Source of the DNA: Polaribacter glomeratus
GTDB lineage: Bacteria; Bacteroidota; Bacteroidia; Flavobacteriales; Flavobacteriaceae
Reading direction: 5' to 3'
DNA length: 64,000 nt
NCBI RefSeq assembly: GCF_002954665.1
Contig: NZ_MSCM01000001.1
Location: 541,608 to 605,607 of the forward strand
Part shown: positions 60,575 to 64,000 of the stretch, piece by piece
Layout of the letters: each line of letters begins with the position of its first letter
Position numbering within the stretch: position 1 is the first letter of the stretch
The notes under the pieces: generated by a model
Told to the model about the DNA's origin: nothing
What the model saw: only the letters and a program-made list of their open reading frames with translations
Database searches by the model: none
Made by a program: the position numbers and the translations under genes

Positions 60575-62254
60575 TTAATTTTTTGTATACGTAGGTGCAT
60601 CAGGATTAGAGAAATCTAAAACAAAACTGTAAGTACCTGCTACAGTAACAAGGTTTGCTCCACCATTTTCTAAAACGCCATCTCCGCCATTATCACCAAA
60701 ATTGGTTCCCCAATCATTGTTAGCTCTAAATTTATATTCTCCATCTATAAGAGTCACATTATTTAAAAACCAAACATCGTTAAATGGTTTAGACCAATCT
60801 CTTTTAAATTTAGCATCCGCAGTTGCGCCCCAATTATTATACGCGCCACCAACTAAGCCCCAAACATGGTCTATTTTTTCTAGAGAATAGGTTAAATCTT
60901 TTAGGTTTACAGTAGCAATGTAAATACCAGCAGTTACAACAATGTTTGCACTACCGTCTTCTAAAGTTCCATCTGCTCCATTATCACCATAATTGGTTCC
61001 CCAATCATTGTTCATTCTAAATTTCATTTCTCCGTCGATTAAAGTAACAATTCCTCTAAAAACATCAGAATATTGATCATATTCTAACATAAAATCAGGA
61101 GTTGCACCCCAATTGTTATAAGCACCTCCAACAATACCTAAAGAAAAACTTTCTATAGAATATGTTAAATTATTTAGGTCTAATACTATTTTATAAGAAC
61201 CACCAGTAGTTGTAAGGTTTCCTCCGCCAGAAGTTATTGTACCTCCGGTTGATGAATCACTACCATAATTGTTAGCCCAATCGTTATTTTCTCTAAATTT
61301 AAACTCACCAGCAACTAAATTAACATACGCTGTTAAAACACCAGCTACAGCTGTTTTAAAGAAAGGTAAATCTGGAGTTGCGCCCCAATTATTTGCTGCA
61401 GAACCAACCACACCCCAAGTTGTAGATAAATCTAAAACGGTTAAGTAAGTTGTTACATTGATTGTTATTGGAGTTGCAATTCTTTCTAAAATACTTCCTG
61501 ATGCTGCATCTGTAATAATAGATCTTATTCTAAAAGAAACATTGCCAGCAGTGTCTACAGGAATTCCAGCTTGAATAGCAATTGTATTTAATTGCGCATT
61601 CGTTAACGAAATAGAGTTCATATTTTTAACTTTTCCGGCTTCTATTGGCTTTGCAAAATCTGTATTTGGCAATGCAGCTTCTAAAATGTATTCTATATCT
61701 ACTGGTAACGATGAGTCTAGTATTGGATCATTCCAGCCAAAAGTAACCGCAAGCGCATCATTATTATCTAATGATAATACAAAAACATCTCCATCCTTAA
61801 CACCAGTAAAAGTAGGTGCATTAACAGGAAAGGTAGTTACTAACATTAATATGGTATTTGTTGTATTACTGCCAGCTTTAACTCTCATATAAATTGCAAC
61901 ATCACTAAAATTAGTTACACCTGCATTATTAATTGCTTTGTTAAAAGCATCAACAGTCATAGAAAAATTACTGCTATTTGTTGTTCCTAAGGTTGCAGGG
62001 CTTGTAAAATCTGCATCCGTAGCCATTTCTATAGTGTAATCTGCACCTGAACTTAATTGATCCTTCCAAGAAATTGTAAAAGCAGGATTATTAGGAAGTG
62101 CAAAGTTTAAAAATACAGTGCTAATTCCAGGCGTGTCTAGCGTAAATGATGCCTCTGGACTAGTTAATGTTAAGCTTTCTTCTACTTCACAAGAACCTAG
62201 TATTAAGGTAAATGAAAGCAACAAGTAACTTAATTTTTTTATATAATTTTTCAT
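60575..62254 (-). CDS. susF: SusF-like outer membrane starch-binding lipoprotein
   Basis: A 559-residue lipoprotein with lipobox LILGSC at Cys22. The first half has two Ig/SusE-type domains (LTLTSPEASFTLD..., then VFVLSLDNNDALAVTFGWND). The second half has three tandem starch-binding domains beginning WGVVGSAANNWGATPD (about 280), LGIVGGAYNNWGATPD (about 371) and WGLVGGAYNNWGATAD (about 466), each ending near FRxNNDWxxNYG. These SusF/SusE modules hold starch at the cell surface and help SusC/SusD import maltooligosaccharides. It is third in the susD-susE-susF-amylase order. Confidence 0.92.
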   Translation of the reverse strand: MKNYIKKLSYLLLSFTLILGSCEVEESLTLTSPEASFTLDTPGISTVFLNFALPNNPAFTISWKDQLSSGADYTIEMATDADFTSPATLGTTNSSNFSMTVDAFNKAINNAGVTNFSDVAIYMRVKAGSNTTNTILMLVTTFPVNAPTFTGVKDGDVFVLSLDNNDALAVTFGWNDPILDSSLPVDIEYILEAALPNTDFAKPIEAGKVKNMNSISLTNAQLNTIAIQAGIPVDTAGNVSFRIRSIITDAASGSILERIATPITINVTTYLTVLDLSTTWGVVGSAANNWGATPDLPFFKTAVAGVLTAYVNLVAGEFKFRENNDWANNYGSDSSTGGTITSGGGNLTTTGGSYKIVLDLNNLTYSIESFSLGIVGGAYNNWGATPDFMLEYDQYSDVFRGIVTLIDGEMKFRMNNDWGTNYGDNGADGTLEDGSANIVVTAGIYIATVNLKDLTYSLEKIDHVWGLVGGAYNNWGATADAKFKRDWSKPFNDVWFLNNVTLIDGEYKFRANNDWGTNFGDNGGDGVLENGGANLVTVAGTYSFVLDFSNPDAPTYTKN

Positions 62255-62282
62255 TTTTTATCTTTTAAAAATTAAATTGATA

Positions 62283-63377
62283 CTATAAATTTAATGGGAT
62301 TAAAATATATTGGCCGGTTAAATCATTAAACCATACATTATAATCGTCTTCTACGATAACAGGAACTGAGCCACCACCATTGGTTGCTGTTCCAGAAAAA
62401 GAAGTTGAACCTCCCCAATTAGCACCTGCACCAGTAACAAAAGCTACATCTCCAGGAGTTAATCTTACATTATTTGCATACCAAATATGACCATCAAAAC
62501 CTAAAGCTGCCATGGCAACATCAACAGTACTAGTTCCTTTTAAAGTTAAACTTGCTGGACTCATTTTACCAGTAGCATTAAAAGCTTCAAAATTAAATGT
62601 CTTGCTTGCAAAATTTATTTTAAAGGTATAGAACCCTGATGCAGTTATAGCCGAATTATTATTAGGAAAAGTTCCTGGATCACTTCCTCCACCTGGGTTA
62701 ACGTCGATACTTGACTTGTCATTTGTACCCCATTGTGGTTGCCATAAGCCTTTTACTTCTAGAACTTTAAATTCACCAGCTCCAAAAAATCCTGTGTAAT
62801 AAAATGTATTTTTATCATTTGGATCTCTAAATAATGCAGGGTTGTTATTGTTGTTATTCCAATCTGCAGAAGTAGCATTACCCACTAAATAATAATCATT
62901 AAATACATAATTGTAGTAAGGATATACATTAAACTGTATAGCGTTAGAAATTGTTTTTTCGCTATTTTGAGTACCTAAAGAAGAAACAACTCTTGCATAT
63001 AAAGTTCCCCATTCAAAAGGATTTAAACCTGCATTACCCGCTGCTGCATTTACTTCGTTTACTGATAAAGTAATAGAGGTTTTACCAGTAATTGTAGCAG
63101 GAATTATAGGAGTTGTAAAAGCTTCATCACTTGCAAACTGAATTGCATAATTGATGGATGCTTGTTGCCCATATGCTGCATCTTTCCAATTTAAAGTTAC
63201 TGCAGGATTTCCTGTATTTACAGCATCTAATTGTAAATCTGTAAAACCAAGATCTGCCAAAACTGGCGCTGTTGGCGCTGAAATTGTAAATATTTCAGAA
63301 GTATCATCACAAGAATTGAAAACTAAAAATAGGATTCCGATGATTGTAATAGCTGAAAATCTTTTTATATTTTTCAT
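62283..63377 (-). CDS. susE: SusE-like outer membrane lipoprotein
   Basis: About 364 residues from the ATG at 63377 (MKNIKRFSAITI); an ATG at 63413 would overlap susD. Lipobox FNSC at Cys22. A SusE N-terminal domain (LDAVNTGNPAVTLNWKDAAYGQQASINYAIQFAS) is followed by two starch-binding-type beta domains (YYLVGNATSADWNNNN..., and a C-terminal one with SLTLKGTSTVDVAMAALG...GANWGGSTSF). It belongs to the Sus outer membrane complex that binds starch. The C-terminal module resembles those of SusF but is shorter. The susD stop is 23 bp upstream. Confidence 0.88.
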   Translation of the reverse strand: MKNIKRFSAITIIGILFLVFNSCDDTSEIFTISAPTAPVLADLGFTDLQLDAVNTGNPAVTLNWKDAAYGQQASINYAIQFASDEAFTTPIIPATITGKTSITLSVNEVNAAAGNAGLNPFEWGTLYARVVSSLGTQNSEKTISNAIQFNVYPYYNYVFNDYYLVGNATSADWNNNNNNPALFRDPNDKNTFYYTGFFGAGEFKVLEVKGLWQPQWGTNDKSSIDVNPGGGSDPGTFPNNNSAITASGFYTFKINFASKTFNFEAFNATGKMSPASLTLKGTSTVDVAMAALGFDGHIWYANNVRLTPGDVAFVTGAGANWGGSTSFSGTATNGGGSVPVIVEDDYNVWFNDLTGQYILIPLNL

Positions 63378-63399
63378 CATTTGTAGTTTGTTATTAATA

Positions 63400-64000
63400 T
63401 TAGTACCCAGCATTTTGAGTTAGATTAGGGTTAGATGCTAAACTTGCAGAAGGTATTGGATATAATTTCATGTGTGCAGGTAAAGCAATACCATTGGTAC
63501 CATTTCCTTTCCAAGCCCAGTTATATGAACCACCTGTAAACTTACCAAAACGAATTAAATCTTGTCTTCTATGCGCTTCCCAGTGTAATTCTCTTGATCT
63601 TTCATCTAAGATAAAACTTAAAGTAATGTCTGCAATTGTAAGATTGTTTTGTGGGTTGTTTGCTCTTGATCTTAAAGAATTTATATAGTTTTCTACATTA
63701 GCAGTAGTTGCGCCAGTACCACCTCTTAGTTGCGCTTCTGCATACATTAAATACACATCCGCCAATCTAAATAATGGAAAATCTGTATCTACAAATGTTT
63801 GGTCTGCACCAAAACCGCCAGTAGATTTATCATTTGAATATTTTTCGATGATATAGCCTTGATCTTTATCAGAAATATCTGTAATTTCTATACTTCTTGT
63901 TCCAGAAATTAAAGTATTTCTAGTATCATTATTATAAATACCATCATTAAATAATAGCGCAAATTGTTTTCTAACTCTTAAAGCGCCACCCCAACCGCCA
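63400..64000 (-). CDS. susD: SusD/RagB family starch-binding protein (C-terminal part)
   Basis: The reading frame is open through the right edge of the window, so only about 200 C-terminal residues are seen. They match the SusD/RagB end: WGGALRVRKQFALLFNDGIYNNDTRN, TDFPLFRLADVYLMYAEAQLRGG, VENYINSLRSRAN, FILDERSRELHWEAHRRQDLIRFGKFTGG and YPIPSASLASNPNLTQNAGY. SusD-type lipoproteins bind polysaccharide and lid the SusC transporter, whose gene should lie just right of the window. The sequence identifies the locus as a SusCD-type starch PUL. Confidence 0.95.
   Translation of the reverse strand, partial: GGWGGALRVRKQFALLFNDGIYNNDTRNTLISGTRSIEITDISDKDQGYIIEKYSNDKSTGGFGADQTFVDTDFPLFRLADVYLMYAEAQLRGGTGATTANVENYINSLRSRANNPQNNLTIADITLSFILDERSRELHWEAHRRQDLIRFGKFTGGSYNWAWKGNGTNGIALPAHMKLYPIPSASLASNPNLTQNAGY

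Overview
The window is AT-rich DNA of a marine-type flavobacterium (Bacteroidota, family Flavobacteriaceae; Polaribacter/Tenacibaculum-like by inference). The lineage call rests on the type IX secretion sorting domains, a PorP/SprF protein, a SusC/D-type polysaccharide locus, TAnnTTTG-type -7 promoter boxes and very low GC content. It splits into an accessory island (1 to about 32.4 kb) and ordinary chromosome (about 32.4 to 64 kb).

Accessory island. Positions 1-768 hold the end of a CRISPR array with 46-bp repeats and exact 30-bp spacers (type II-C-like; no cas gene is in the window). It abuts a minus-strand mobile-element module at 772-5690: a DUF6371 primase-like protein, a small protein, a RepA/AAA ATPase, a ribbon-helix-helix protein, an unknown protein and a tyrosine integrase. 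A 43-bp 3' piece of tRNA-Met lies at 5743-5785, and an intact tRNA-Met gene lies at 32364-32437 next to a second, related integrase. The simplest reading is two integrative elements stacked in the same tRNA gene. Element 2 (about 5743-32371) carries a type I restriction-modification operon (hsdM, hsdS, hsdR) with two DUF262 proteins between hsdS and hsdR. A three-gene HipBST toxin-antitoxin cassette has been inserted exactly at the hsdR start, leaving a duplicated hsdR 5' end behind. Next comes a WYL-regulator locus facing a minus-strand operon: an unknown protein, a truncated AAA ATPase, a Cys-rich protein, a PcfJ-like protein and a Cas4-like/DEDD DUF2779 nuclease. Then follow repeated 3' ends of a dnaE gene, and an inducible mutagenesis module (Y-family polymerase plus DnaE-type polymerase, controlled by a self-cleaving S24 repressor).

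Chromosome. From 32.5 kb the genes are housekeeping: an SRPBCC protein, a class IV aminotransferase, YqgE/AlgH, HU, Fmt, RecQ, a NadR-like ATPase and DUF493. An outer-membrane chaperone run of three PpiC/SurA-like proteins comes next, then MoxR, RsmD/DUF3822, a RecD-like helicase, an LpxR-type deacylase, tandem PPK2 kinases, a 1360-residue type IX adhesin with its PorP/SprF partner, a LMW phosphatase/ArsC-like protein, an Smr protein, two heptamer minisatellites and a cysteine desulfurase. The window ends in a minus-strand starch utilisation locus (susD partial, susE, susF, then a secreted GH13 amylase).

The best candidates for something undescribed are the WYL/DUF2779/PcfJ/Cys-cluster locus (18795-24472) and the double-DUF262 type I RM operon with its later HipBST insertion. 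Positions come from reading the sequence by eye; no database search was run.
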